64,000 bases of DNA from Phytophthora quininea (Eukaryota > Oomycota > Peronosporomycetes > Peronosporales > Peronosporaceae): assembly GCA_011947345.1 (NCBI GenBank), contig JAAVTG010000623.1:62001-126000 (forward strand). The letters run 5' to 3'. Within the stretch, counting starts at the first letter, position 1. Each line of letters opens with the position of its first letter. The translations under genes were made by a program, and so were the position numbers. The notes under the pieces were generated by a model. That model was given only the letters and a program-made list of their open reading frames with translations. It was not told the DNA's origin and searched no databases. Below are positions 1-9,610 of the stretch, piece after piece.

Positions 1-1
1 C

Positions 2-109
2 GCCCAGAACAGCACGAACTTGCGCAATTTCGTTCTCCTGGAGTGGCTGGTGTCCTCGCTCGAGGTTGTACACTTCAGCATCTTCTGCTTCCATCTTGGC
101 TACCTCTGA
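2..109 (+). CDS. possible 3' end of a membrane protein gene (partial)
   Basis: Frame 2 is open from the window edge to TGA at 107-109. It encodes a hydrophobic C-terminus containing LLEWLVSSLEV. The 'LEW + hydrophobic helix' ending resembles the C-terminus of RMD1/DUF155-type membrane proteins, but only about 35 residues are visible and the match is weak. It could be chance. The rest of the gene would lie upstream of the window. Confidence 0.22.
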   Translation, partial: AQNSTNLRNFVLLEWLVSSLEVVHFSIFCFHLGYL

Positions 110-703
110 AAAAGCTACAATGTTGCAAAATATGGTGGCCTTTTCCCCAGACTGACAACTCCTGTAGAAATGGCCCCAACTCTGCGGTGGCACGGGTTCA
201 CGCGAGGAAGCGGTGGCTGGACGACGAGACGGACTTCGTTAACGCCAAGTCGGGTAGCTAGGAAGCAAATGTATTGTTTTTCTTGTGGTTTATGGGTTTT
301 TCTCGAAGTGACTCCTCCGTCGAGTCCCTTCACTATAGATCTTTCTCGCCATTCCGTTGATAACGGTCGAGCACCGCCACAGATCCGCTCGCTGGTGTCC
401 GTGTAACACAAGTGCAAGCACGAGAGGCAGATGTCGTCGGCGCATTGAGCCATGGCGCTGGCGTTGGGTGTAAGTACGGCAAAGCCAATTATTGCTTGTG
501 TCCCTAGCGTAAAGATCCCCGCGGGGACATGCTGTCAGATGCCAAACTATAATACTGTTCTCAAATTCATCTTCATATGTCCGCACATTCGGTTGTCGGA
601 TGCTCGGTCGCACGTGTCTGAGGGGCAGGTCCTGTTGAAGAGCCCACCTCAAAGAGTAGAGTCGGTAGGGGCTGTTGACCTTGGTCGGAGCCATCGACGA
701 CGG
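110..703. other. intergenic, no gene recognised
   Basis: Short overlapping reading frames occur on both strands but none has a recognisable motif or a credible start context. I see only the 5' flank of the transglutaminase gene here. Confidence 0.5.
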
Positions 704-720
704 ACCACTTCGCAATTTGC
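704..720 (+). promoter_or_regulatory. oomycete core promoter (Inr/FPR-like)
   Basis: The sequence CCACTTCGCAATTTGC fits the oomycete initiator plus flanking promoter region (consensus TCATTYYNCAWTTT) with a changed initiator edge. It lies 30 bases upstream of the ATG at 750 and supports that start rather than an upstream non-ATG one. Confidence 0.5.
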
Positions 721-749
721 GCGATTGCAACCACGTCTACCCAAGCAGA

Positions 750-2159
750 ATGAGGTCCGCACAACGTCTCACCAACGCTGCAGCACTCGCGTGTTTGGCG
801 AGTTTGTCGACACTACCCCGTTCTACCGGAGTCCCTTTCGCGAACAACCCGTACACCAACAACCCAGTCGCTTCGGTCCTCTCAAAGAAGAACCCTGCGT
901 ACGGCAGCATTCCGGCGGGACTGGACCAGTCCACCGTCACCTTCTCCGAGGTGTCGTACTCGTATTCGTACACTGAGACGAGCAACAGCTACCAGTACTC
1001 GTCTCAATGGCAAACCACGAGTGGCACGCCCAACCAAGCGCAAGCACGACGACTGGAAGCGTCCAACACGGATATCCAGAAGATTGAGCAGCATTTCAAC
1101 ACTAACGTTGAGCTCAATGTCAAGAACTTGAGTCCCAGCGCTGCGTACTACGTGATGCCGTGGCCGAGCAGCTACTGGGCGTCGTTCCAGGACGGCATCA
1201 ACTACAAGTGGAGTTCAGACGGCGAGCCCAGTCCTGCCGAGAAATACGCCACCGCCTACGGACTCGACCGTACCGTCTTCATGGACGCAGTGTCCGCGGC
1301 CACGGGTGTTCTCGCGCACAAGACCAACTCGATATGTACCACCGACGACGATTGTAAGAGTCTCAATGACGGCAGTGTCTGTGCTCGTCGCGCTGGGGAG
1401 CAGCAAGGCTACTGCATCCCGTCGTGGTACGGCATTTGCCACGCCTGGTCTCCTGCCGCTCTTTTGGAACCGGAACCGCGCTGCGTGATCGAGAAGAACG
1501 GCGTCACATTCCACCCCATGGACATCAAGGCGCTGCTGTCCCAAGTGTACGACGACGCCAAGCTAGGCACTGTTTACACGGGTGCTCGCTACTACGGCTC
1601 GGACATCAGTGCGCCCAAGGACAGGTACGGGCGATACATGGACGGCTCGCGTCGTGACCTCGGTCCAGGCTTCATGCACGTAGCTTTAACCAACATCTTG
1701 GGGCGCTTCAACACCTCCGTCGTTGTCGATGTCGCCGGTGGATTCGAGGTGTGGAATCAACCGATCTACAGCTACGAGGTGGTCACCCAGACCGAAATGA
1801 TGCCGTCGCAAGCAGCCTCCCAGTACTTTGGAGAAAACACATATCCATTCAATAGCGCGGCACAGCGCATGATGTACACGGAGTTGAAGCTGACGTGGAT
1901 GGTTGAGTCGTTGGAAGACGGCGGTCTCGTGTCGTCTGGTCGGGCCAGTACGTACACCAAGAGCGACACGTACAAGTACTTGCTGGAGCTCGACAATGAC
2001 TACAACATTCTAGGCGGTGAATGGGTCGCTGAATCGATGGACGACCATCCAGACTTCCTCTGGTTCCCCAAGGAGCGTCCGGCCCTCAGCACTGTCACCG
2101 GCATCAACCTCAGCTACCAGAACGTCCGCGAGCTCCTGGACCTTGCCACCAACTGCTGA
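750..2159 (+). CDS. secreted transglutaminase elicitor (GP42/M81-like)
   Basis: A 469-residue secreted protein of the oomycete transglutaminase elicitor family (calcium-dependent protein cross-linking enzymes of the cell wall; the GP42 member is recognised by plants). Residues 1 to about 26 form a signal peptide. The catalytic Cys lies in GICHAWSP (Cys about residue 230). A Pep-13-like surface motif, VWNQPIYSYEVVT, lies at residues 334-346; its VWNQP core is intact but the following residues differ from the canonical elicitor peptide. Paired Cys in TTDDDCKSLNDGSVC and the final Cys fit an extracellular fold. The ATG at 750 is chosen because it starts the signal peptide and follows an Inr/FPR promoter. 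It runs tail-to-tail with the metalloprotease gene below. No introns or frame breaks are seen. Confidence 0.9.
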   Translation: MRSAQRLTNAAALACLASLSTLPRSTGVPFANNPYTNNPVASVLSKKNPAYGSIPAGLDQSTVTFSEVSYSYSYTETSNSYQYSSQWQTTSGTPNQAQARRLEASNTDIQKIEQHFNTNVELNVKNLSPSAAYYVMPWPSSYWASFQDGINYKWSSDGEPSPAEKYATAYGLDRTVFMDAVSAATGVLAHKTNSICTTDDDCKSLNDGSVCARRAGEQQGYCIPSWYGICHAWSPAALLEPEPRCVIEKNGVTFHPMDIKALLSQVYDDAKLGTVYTGARYYGSDISAPKDRYGRYMDGSRRDLGPGFMHVALTNILGRFNTSVVVDVAGGFEVWNQPIYSYEVVTQTEMMPSQAASQYFGENTYPFNSAAQRMMYTELKLTWMVESLEDGGLVSSGRASTYTKSDTYKYLLELDNDYNILGGEWVAESMDDHPDFLWFPKERPALSTVTGINLSYQNVRELLDLATNC

Positions 2160-2512
2160 GCTTTTCACCAGGACAAAGGGTGTCGTTACCATTCAAGCAA
2201 CGCCTTGAATGATGCAGACCGCGTACGTCGAGTATTTTTGTAGATGAGTTTACAATGTACGTGAGAGTTTGCGTTTGATTCGTGTTCGACATGGTGTCGC
2301 GTTTGTTTGATGTCGATGCAGCTACAAATCCCAAGCAGCTGGAAACGAAGATGGCGAGTCGCGACTAGAGAGCCCAAACGACCAACAACGGGGTTTCTCA
2401 ACCGAGTTCAGACGGCTTCATCAAACGCACAGAAGCAATCATCTCTATTGAGAATACGCACAACATCAAGTCTATTTGCTCGTACCAGTTGCGAGCAGGA
2501 AAGTCAACGCAT
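2160..2512. other. convergent intergenic region
   Basis: This is the space between the 3' ends of the transglutaminase gene and the first metalloprotease gene. It should hold both 3' untranslated regions. No gene is seen. Confidence 0.6.
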
Positions 2513-3430
2513 TTAAAAGTTGTAGCGAGGCTTGAGATGTTCAAGCACGCGGCGCAGCATCCAACCGTCTCCGTCAGTGACCGTCATGGATGCGCCGGCC
2601 TCCATGATGCAAGCGGGGAAGTCGCTGCCGGGTTTGTCGGTCGTCTCGTAGAAATCGGGCAGTCCGAAGCCGTGGCCGATCTCGTGGGCGACGATTGTCA
2701 GCTCTTCGTTGTCGATGGTCTCCAGCATGTTCTCGAGGTTGACCTCCTGGCCCCAGTCATAGCCGAAGCCGCCCTCCAGACCCTGCTTGGGCCACAGCGA
2801 CAGGTCGAACGGCTCGCTTTCGCACGAGCTCGTGTCCGACCAGCCGTCGATTCCAGCGTCATAGAACTTGTAGCACTTGGACGGACACTGCGGCACACCG
2901 TCGGAGTCGAGGTCGCCTTCGTAAATCTTGCCGAGCGAGTCGTCCGACCAGTCCAGCAGAGACGCGTCCTTCACCGCAAAGCCGACGATGTTGATGTTGA
3001 TCTCTTCGTACGGCCAGCAGTCGTAGCCGATCAGGTAGCGGTTCCAGGCCTTGAACTGACGTGTCAGCATGGCCTGGAATTTGGACGCCACACTCTTCGA
3101 TAGCGTCTTGGTGCTGTCCCAACGCACGCAGTAGTCGAGCGTGCCGTTGTTGTGCACGATGTGGTCCATGATCCAATTCTTGTTGTCCATGACGTTCCAG
3201 TTGGAGTCGCTCTTCAAGTTCGCGTTCGGGCCGATGCGGTTGTTCCACACCCAGTCGACGTACTCGGTGCTGATGTACGTGTTGGGGTTCCCGACGACGC
3301 ACTCACCATCGGCCGAGGTGACATCACCGAAAGAGGCTGTACTGGTGGGCGCTGCCGCGGTGACGCCGACGATGGCGGCTGCGGCAAGAAGACGGAGAAC
3401 TCCGGATGAAGGGCTTGAGCTTGACTGCAT
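2513..3430 (-). CDS. secreted zinc metalloprotease, paralog 1
   Basis: A 305-residue predicted secreted endopeptidase. It starts with a signal peptide (LLAAAAIVGVTAAAP) and ends with the zinc site HEIGHGFGLPD at residues 249-259. That is HExxHxxGxxD, in which two His and a terminal Asp would bind zinc and Glu is catalytic. CIMEAG about 15 residues later looks like a Met-turn, so this is a metzincin-like fold with the snapalysin-type Asp ligand. The start at 3430 is chosen over upstream codons because the signal peptide begins there and an Inr/FPR-like promoter lies just 5'. The mature part contains conserved Cys and Trp residues shared with the paralog at 4009-4908. Substrate is unknown; apoplastic activity is inferred. 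Confidence 0.82.
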   Translation of the reverse strand: MQSSSSPSSGVLRLLAAAAIVGVTAAAPTSTASFGDVTSADGECVVGNPNTYISTEYVDWVWNNRIGPNANLKSDSNWNVMDNKNWIMDHIVHNNGTLDYCVRWDSTKTLSKSVASKFQAMLTRQFKAWNRYLIGYDCWPYEEININIVGFAVKDASLLDWSDDSLGKIYEGDLDSDGVPQCPSKCYKFYDAGIDGWSDTSSCESEPFDLSLWPKQGLEGGFGYDWGQEVNLENMLETIDNEELTIVAHEIGHGFGLPDFYETTDKPGSDFPACIMEAGASMTVTDGDGWMLRRVLEHLKPRYNF

Positions 3431-3447
3431 TGCACTGCTGGTAGAAG

Positions 3448-3464
3448 ATGAATTGGAAAGTGAG
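3448..3464 (-). promoter_or_regulatory. Inr/FPR-like core promoter of metalloprotease 1
   Basis: On the minus strand the sequence TCACTTTCCAATTCATC resembles the oomycete initiator plus flanking element. It lies about 18 bases upstream of the ATG at 3430. Confidence 0.45.
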
Positions 3465-4008
3465 AGATCGTGGACATGGGGCAATTGCTGCTGCTGGACC
3501 AAGGGCACAGGTTTGACCTCTATCATCTGTGCACGATTGCATCACGTTGAACTGCACGAACAGCGAGCAAATCCTTGTCAATGTGACCGTCCTGGAAAGC
3601 AGCCGAACCGGTGAGATTGGCGACCACGACGGAGCACGATGGTGATAGATGAGACCAACACATTGCGCGCGGTACTTCCAAAACAGACACCGAGTCAACA
3701 ACTCGACAACCTCAACGCTGGCAAGCGGGTTGGCGTTTGAACGGCCTCAATCCTGGCACTTGCCGACAGTGTTGTTGCCCACAAGGCTGTTCTACACTTA
3801 TCATTTCGAACACCACGAGAACACGAAGCTTTTTCACTCTCCATCAAACAACGCCATGATGCGACTTGTTGCTTACAATCGACGGCCAGATCATCGATGA
3901 CACAACACCGGTGATACACACACGATGTGCTCCAAGACACGAATGAAAATGGACATCAATTTATCTACGCAAACACACAATTTCTCTCTAGACGACTCTG
4001 ACCACTGC
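3465..4008. other. intergenic, no gene recognised
   Basis: The space between the two metalloprotease paralogs. It should contain the 5' flank of the first and the 3' flank of the second. No motif-bearing reading frame is seen. Confidence 0.5.
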
Positions 4009-4908
4009 TTAGAACGAGTAACGGGACTTGATGTGCTCCAGCACGCGACGGAGCATCCAGCCGTCAGCGTCAGTGATGGTTGCCGAAGTACCGGCGTCCA
4101 TGATGCAGACTGGGAAATCGTCGGCGGGCTTATCCGTCGTCTCGTAAAAGTCCGGCAGACCGAAGCCGTGGCCGATTTCGTGAGCGACGATCTGCAGCTG
4201 CTCGTTGTCAATGCTGGCGAGCATGTTCTCGGCGTCCACGCGTTGCCCCCAGTCGCCACCGGCACCTCCGCCCATGTTGAGCGTCGGCCAGAGGGACATG
4301 TCGAATGGCGAACCCGAGCAGGAGCTCGTGTCTGCGCTTTTGGCTTGGTCCTGGTGCTTGTAGCACTCGGTGGGGCATTGCGGGACTCCGTCAGAGTCTA
4401 AAGTACCTTCGTAGATCTTACCGAGTGAGTCATCGCTCCAGTCGAACAGCGAGGCGTCCCGCGTAGCCCAGCCGACGATCTTGACGTCGATCTCGTCAAA
4501 CGGCCAGCAGTCGTAGCCCATGAGCCAGTGGTTCCAGGCCTTGAACTGGCGGTTCAGCATGTCCTCAAACTTGGATGCGACTGTCTTCTCGAGCGCGTTG
4601 GTGCTGTCCCACCGCACGCAGTAGCTCAGCGACCCGTTATTGGTCACGAGCTGGTCGAAGATGTAGTTGGTGAAGCTCGGCATGTACGTGCTCATGCGGT
4701 GGTCCCATTCCCAATCCACATACTTGGTGCTGATGTACGTGCTGGGGTTGCCGACGACGCACTCACCGCTGGCAGAGGTGACGCTGCCGAACGTAGCTGC
4801 CCCACTGCTGGAGCTGGAAGACGCTGCCGACACAACCGATGAAGCGCCGAGGCTGAGGAAAGCGGCAGCGGCGAGGAAGCGGCGTGACGGGCTTGAAGTT
4901 GACTGCAT
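4009..4908 (-). CDS. secreted zinc metalloprotease, paralog 2
   Basis: A 299-residue tandem paralog of the protein at 2513-3430, on the same strand. It has a signal peptide (FLAAAAFLSLGASSVVSA) followed by a Ser-rich stretch, the same zinc motif HEIGHGFGLPD at residues 243-253, and a Met-turn-like CIMDAG. The two proteins share blocks such as WDHR/WNNR, YCVRWDST, DWSDDSLGKIYEG and SSCSGSPFD/SSCESEPFD. The mature regions look roughly two-thirds identical by eye. The tandem arrangement implies local duplication after divergence of signal regions. Intact frame, no intron. Confidence 0.82.
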   Translation of the reverse strand: MQSTSSPSRRFLAAAAFLSLGASSVVSAASSSSSSGAATFGSVTSASGECVVGNPSTYISTKYVDWEWDHRMSTYMPSFTNYIFDQLVTNNGSLSYCVRWDSTNALEKTVASKFEDMLNRQFKAWNHWLMGYDCWPFDEIDVKIVGWATRDASLFDWSDDSLGKIYEGTLDSDGVPQCPTECYKHQDQAKSADTSSCSGSPFDMSLWPTLNMGGGAGGDWGQRVDAENMLASIDNEQLQIVAHEIGHGFGLPDFYETTDKPADDFPVCIMDAGTSATITDADGWMLRRVLEHIKSRYSF

Positions 4909-4918
4909 CGTAGACGAC

Positions 4919-4932
4919 GGATTGGGAAATGG
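4919..4932 (-). promoter_or_regulatory. Inr/FPR-like core promoter of metalloprotease 2
   Basis: Minus-strand CCATTTCCCAATCC matches the initiator plus the start of the flanking element. It lies 11 bases upstream of the ATG at 4908, similar in place to that of the paralog. Confidence 0.4.
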
Positions 4933-5322
4933 TCGAGCTACAAGCAAGGCCTAATAGCGCTAGAGGACAAGTACCCAGCAGTCCTCTGCTGGCAGCGTTC
5001 CATCAACGAACAGAGCAAAAGCAAGATACGTCTTGAGCGCGATTAGCGAGCAGCTGGTGGCCAAGTAAAGGCAATTGACACGCAGCGACTGATGAGAGCG
5101 ACGAGCGTGATGATATCGTGACCATCAGCTGCGATCGCCCAAAACAGCGGCACCACAGCAGCAGATAACGCTTCAGCACGCAACATCAACAGTTGCCTTT
5201 TACTATCGTCCACAAAAGTATTTACGACCACAAAAGTATCGACCATGTTAAACAGCACCTATTGGCTAAAAAAGTCACGTAACAAATCCGAAGCCGTCAG
5301 AACGACAACCCCCCAGCCAGCC
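4933..5322. other. divergent intergenic region
   Basis: The divergent promoter region between metalloprotease 2 and the TPR gene. Two near-identical phrases around 5210-5240 (CACAAAAGTAT) are present. No gene is seen. Confidence 0.5.
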
Positions 5323-6325
5323 ATGCCGAACGCCGCCGCCGACGCCAAGAAGAAGTGCGTCCTCCCTGTGCCCCTCCTTGCCCTACCATGAGCTCATTCT
5401 GATTAGTAAATTCCTCTGTTTCTTATTCCGCGTCCTACAGCGAGGGCAACGAGGCCTTCAAGGCGCAGGACTACCCCACGGCCATCGCCCGGTACACGGA
5501 GGCCATCGAGCTGGACGCCAGCAACCACGTCTACTTCTCCAACCGCAGCGCCGCCTACTCTGGTTGGGGCAAGTTCCAGGAGGCTGCGGACGACGCCGCC
5601 GAGTGCATCCGCCTCAACCCCAAGTTCGTCAAGGGTGCGTCATTAAACATGGCAGAACTTTTCATTCAGATTTATAATATTTATCAATTCTGCAGCCTAC
5701 CACCGTCATGGTGTGGCGCTCAAGGGGCTCAAGAAGTACGAGGAGGCTCTGAACACGCTCCGTGCCGGTCAGCGTGTAGACTTTAACAACGCCGACCTGA
5801 ACCGTCTGGTGACGGAGATTGAGCCCCTGCAGGCTCGTGCCGAGCAGGCCAAGCGCTCGGGCATGAACCCTGCCGAGCTGCTGAAGGAGCGCGGCAACGA
5901 CGCGTTTAAGAGCGCCGCCTTTGAGAAAGCCATCGAGCTGTACACGGAGGCCATTGAAGCTAGCAGCGACAAGCCCGGCTCGGCACTGGCCTTGTCGTGC
6001 TACAACAACCGCGCTGCTTGCAACCAGCAGCTGAGCAACTTCTCCGGCGTCATCCGCGACTGCACGCACGTGCTCGAGTACGACGAGAAGAACCAGAAGG
6101 CGCTGCTGCGGCGTGCGCTGGCTTACGAAGGTCTGGAGCGCTACCGCCTCGCGCTGCAGGACATTCGTACGCTGCTCGCCATTAACCCGTCCATTGAGGT
6201 AGGCTGTGGGCATGTAAACGATGTATGTTGTCGATTTCTAAGCTGCTTTGTGTGTGTTTCAGATCGCGAACAAGGCGCAGCACCGTCTCGGCGAGTACGT
6301 GCGCCAGCTCAAGCAGAACAACTAA
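5323..6325 (+). CDS. TPR co-chaperone-like protein (four exons)
   Basis: A 263-residue tetratricopeptide protein, likely a co-chaperone of the Hsp70/Hsp90-organising or TTC1/TOM34 type. Exons are 5323-5354, 5441-5634, 5696-6198 and 6263-6325. All introns are GT-AG and two have GTGCGT donors. The reading frame is continuous across all junctions. The N-terminal TPR block (NEGNEAFKAQDYPTAIARY) and a second block (KERGNDAFKSAAFEKAIELY) are both of the type that clamps EEVD tails, separated by a charged linker. The C-terminus is short and ends QLKQNN. Cytosolic location is inferred from the absence of targeting signals. The exact orthology class is not settled. Confidence 0.85.
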
Positions 6326-6778
6326 GCCCATCGATTGTGAATTGGTCGCGAGATTTTGGTGCCTTTGAGTCCGTTGGAAGTACACGGAAGTATCTCAAAG
6401 TGTAACAATGGCTACAATTACTGTAGCAATGCTGAGCGAGGCAAGATGAGCAGTAGAGGAATGCCTACGAACGGAGCATGGTAAGGGGAGGATGGCATGT
6501 GACGGATAACAGGTAGACCATTGGATTTCTTGGGGCTTGTTGCTGCGGTGCTTCTATTTCTACAGATACACCTGGAAAAACCTCACATTTTCTTCTGTCT
6601 CAGTGTAATGTACGGGAGCCTGGTGGGGCTAAACTTTTGCGTGGGTGCTAACGAATTCCCTGACCCTCGAATGGGTCGAATAGGCTCTTCGAACTTGTAC
6701 TCACGTAAGTGCAGTCTTTGTGGAGCTGCGACTGCGGCAGTTGGAGCGGCGCTACCTCTTGCATTGTGCGCCCAGACT
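6326..6778. other. convergent intergenic region
   Basis: 3' flanks of the TPR gene and of the coiled-coil gene. Short frames here show no motif. Confidence 0.5.
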
Positions 6779-8872
6779 TTAGTGGCAAAACGTCGAGTCT
6801 TGTTTGCCCAGCAGTATCGGCGGAGACTGCTGCTTGATCAAATTGGCGGCAAAGAATGACTCGAATGTTCGAACTGGTGGAGATTTGGCATCCAATTCGT
6901 CAAGTTGGCTGCTGCTGCTCTTTAGCGACAGTAGCGTGCTGTAATTACTGTTGCTGCCGATACTATCTTGTTGCCATGACGGAAACCGGTTCCATTTGCT
7001 AGGAGCTTGACGAAGCACCGGTGCATAGGACGTCGCATTTTGCGTAGGCCGAGGTAGCGTGTCTTCACCGTCGTAATTTTCTGTTTGGGTGTGCTTGGTC
7101 CTACCAGAGGTGTGTTTTTTCTTGACGGCTACTCTAAGAAGCGTGAGGTAGCGCTGCCATTCCAGGTCATGCCCAGTATCGACAGCTTCATCTTGTACAT
7201 CAATCCCTCTACGAGCAGTGGTTTGTGTGATGGATTTCGTTGTGGCTTTTGTGCTTTGTCGACGTAATGTACTCTCCAGCTCTGCAATCCGCTGGTTTGC
7301 TTGCTGCTGTTCTGCGATTTTCTGCTCGAGTGCAGTGTTGATTTCTGTAGTATCAGCGAATTGGTTGGTGGTTTGCGTTTCCACCTCCATTGCCGGCTTG
7401 GCCTCTTTCATTCGTCGCAGCTCGAGCTCAAGATGTTCCAGCCGTTGTTGGACTCGTTCTTGCTCCTCTTTTCGTAGCTGTTTGATGGCATTATCTTCAT
7501 CGCTAGTCGCAGTTGTTTGGGTCTCTGATTGAGCCATCGACTTCGCCTCGTTTTGACGTCGAAGTTGCTGCAACTCGAGTTTTGTGTCGTCCAGCTCCAA
7601 CTGCAGTCGATGCTGTTCATGTTTTAGTATTCCTAGTTGGCGTTTCTCTTCCTCTCGCTCTTCTTCACGTCGAAGTTTCTCAAGTCGTCGTCGCTCTTCA
7701 ACTCGTCGTTGTTCCCTTTGAAGTCCCTCCTCTCGACGTTTAGCTGCTTGGATTGTAGCTAGCAATTGTTTCCGTCGTCGATGCGACCGAAACCTGCGCT
7801 GGACGCGCTGAGCTGCTTGCTGGATTTGTTGTTGTTGTCGCTCCTTCTCCACCTCACGCTTTATTACTTGGTGCTGGATAAGTAGCAGCAGCCGTCTTCG
7901 TCGTTGCCAAGTTCGCGTTCGTCGCTGTAGTTTGCGGACTGCGTGGTGAACCTGTTCCTGCGCTGTTGCGATAATATTTCGAGCTTCAGGATGACTTCGA
8001 AGGGGATGTTGGGCATACAGCCGAGATGTGGGGACGTGGAGATACCAGATAACTTTGCCGACGTCGTACGACTGCCAGTGCACGCCGTCCATGAGTTTTG
8101 TGTGCAGCTCCTGCAGTTTCGCACTCACGTGGGCGACCAGATAATGCTCCCGTTCAAAGTCGAGCTGCTGGATGAGGAAGAGCTTCTTTCGACGGATATC
8201 AAGAGGTAGCTTCTCTTCTTCGACTGCGAGCTTTTCCGCCTGGGCAATTTGAGTTTCTTGGACGTCTCGACGGCGAGCAAACGGCACGATTTTCGCCGAC
8301 AACTGCGCCAGATTGTGACGACGAAACGTAAGCTCGTAAGGCGTGGCTAATGAAGCACGAGTTGCCACGAACCAGAGGCGGCGATAAATATCTGCTCCCG
8401 TAGCGTTGGCATCTACCAGAAATTGCTCGCCGTTGATCTCCAGCAAAGTGTTATCGATCTGGACGTTGGCCATTTGCTGCTGCGCTTCGTCATCTGTGGA
8501 CGGAGCCGCCAATTTGTTGCGGACCACGACTGTGAAAGGACCCGAGACAGCTTTTAAAGCAGCTAGCAATTCTGCGGAAGGCGTATCAGTGCTGAAAAGT
8601 AATCGGACTGCAGCTTCTTGGCTCGAAGGCACTGTTGGTTCGGTTGCAGTCAGGTTATCGTCATCATGTTTCTCTGGTGAGTTTGAATTGTCTTGGGGTC
8701 TGGCGATGCCGCGGAGTTCGAGTTCCAAGCCGTAAAAGGACGAAGCCAGAGTTTTGTCGAGAGGTGATTGCGGCGGCCATTTGTGGATCAGTCGGACTTG
8801 GTACTGTGCGTCGGTATCTCCATCTTGGTCTCGAAGCGCTGCGGTAGCTCCTTCTCCTTCATTTTTACTCAT
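6779..8872 (-). CDS. IQ-motif coiled-coil protein
   Basis: An intact 697-residue protein of unknown function. The N-terminal third looks globular. The middle has basic IQ-like segments (for example RVQRRFRSHRRRKQL) that could bind calmodulin or myosin light chains. From roughly residue 370 to 560 it is a highly charged coiled coil rich in E, R, K and Q. The C-terminal region is Ser-rich and low in complexity (SIGSNSNYSTLLSLKSSSS). Such a layout is common in cytoskeletal or ciliary/basal-body proteins. That role is an inference; no diagnostic domain is visible. Confidence 0.72.
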   Translation of the reverse strand: MSKNEGEGATAALRDQDGDTDAQYQVRLIHKWPPQSPLDKTLASSFYGLELELRGIARPQDNSNSPEKHDDDNLTATEPTVPSSQEAAVRLLFSTDTPSAELLAALKAVSGPFTVVVRNKLAAPSTDDEAQQQMANVQIDNTLLEINGEQFLVDANATGADIYRRLWFVATRASLATPYELTFRRHNLAQLSAKIVPFARRRDVQETQIAQAEKLAVEEEKLPLDIRRKKLFLIQQLDFEREHYLVAHVSAKLQELHTKLMDGVHWQSYDVGKVIWYLHVPTSRLYAQHPLRSHPEARNIIATAQEQVHHAVRKLQRRTRTWQRRRRLLLLIQHQVIKREVEKERQQQQIQQAAQRVQRRFRSHRRRKQLLATIQAAKRREEGLQREQRRVEERRRLEKLRREEEREEEKRQLGILKHEQHRLQLELDDTKLELQQLRRQNEAKSMAQSETQTTATSDEDNAIKQLRKEEQERVQQRLEHLELELRRMKEAKPAMEVETQTTNQFADTTEINTALEQKIAEQQQANQRIAELESTLRRQSTKATTKSITQTTARRGIDVQDEAVDTGHDLEWQRYLTLLRVAVKKKHTSGRTKHTQTENYDGEDTLPRPTQNATSYAPVLRQAPSKWNRFPSWQQDSIGSNSNYSTLLSLKSSSSQLDELDAKSPPVRTFESFFAANLIKQQSPPILLGKQDSTFCH

Positions 8873-9049
8873 GGAGTGGTATTCCTGTTGTTACAACGGG
8901 AGCTTGCTCCATCGAGGAAGGCGAAGAATAAATAGTTGCTGTCAAACTGGCCAAGGTTACACTTGAAACTGCTCAAAAATGCGCCGAGAAAAAATGCGGA
9001 CACCAACCAAGACGGATTAACAGCAAAACAAGGTGGCGAATTGCAGTGG

Positions 9050-9547
9050 CAGCACTTTGATTTGGTGTTGTGTTATCTTAGCGGTGGAGCCATCGGGCCT
9101 GAAGCGTATTCTTCTGCAACGATTCCTGGGGCAGTGGGAATTCTCCGGCGCAGGTTTCCGTCGCCATCGATGTACGTGTTGGTCTTGGACGGCGACTGCG
9201 ACTGCGACTGCGACGTGTTGCTTTCTGTGAGGTCGACGACGTCCTCCGTCCGTTGTCCGGCTTCTTCTGTGGAGGTGTTAGTATCGGGAAACTGCGTTGC
9301 ATCTCGCTTCTCACCTTCTGGTGGTACTACAGGCGACTTGAGCAGCACGTACGGATGCATTCCAGGCGAACAATTTCTGACTGCTTTCTTCGATCGCTCC
9401 CACCAAGTCTTATGCTATCGAGGACGGGAGTTGAAGTTGATGTAGCCATGTTGACAATAACGGAAACGTTTTTCGTTTAGATCCAACATCTTCAACGAAA
9501 TCTTTCCATATTCGGAATCGCTTCCCCCAATACATTTTATTGCCATG
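9050..9547 (+). repeat. inverted repeat copy A (about 0.5 kb)
   Basis: This segment matches the reverse complement of 15250-15745 almost throughout. The minus strand carries a 95-codon frame (9073-9360) with VVDLTESNTSQSQSQSPSK, encoded in part by a GACTGC hexamer repeat near 9197, and upstream a KTWWERSKKAVRNCSPG-like stretch. The repeat ends at 9547, exactly opposite the start codon of the hAT-like gene in copy B. It probably derives from the 5' part of a transposable element. Confidence 0.8.
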
Positions 9548-9610
9548 GCGGCGCTGTCCAAATTGCTGACCAATCTTATCCAAAAGCCCATGACTCTCAG
9601 TATTAAACTA

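Noticed and set aside
9190..9220. GACTGC hexamer run as a microsatellite of interest
   Set aside because: It encodes the Ser-Gln repeat of the 95-codon frame and recurs in the inverted copy; only a few units long.
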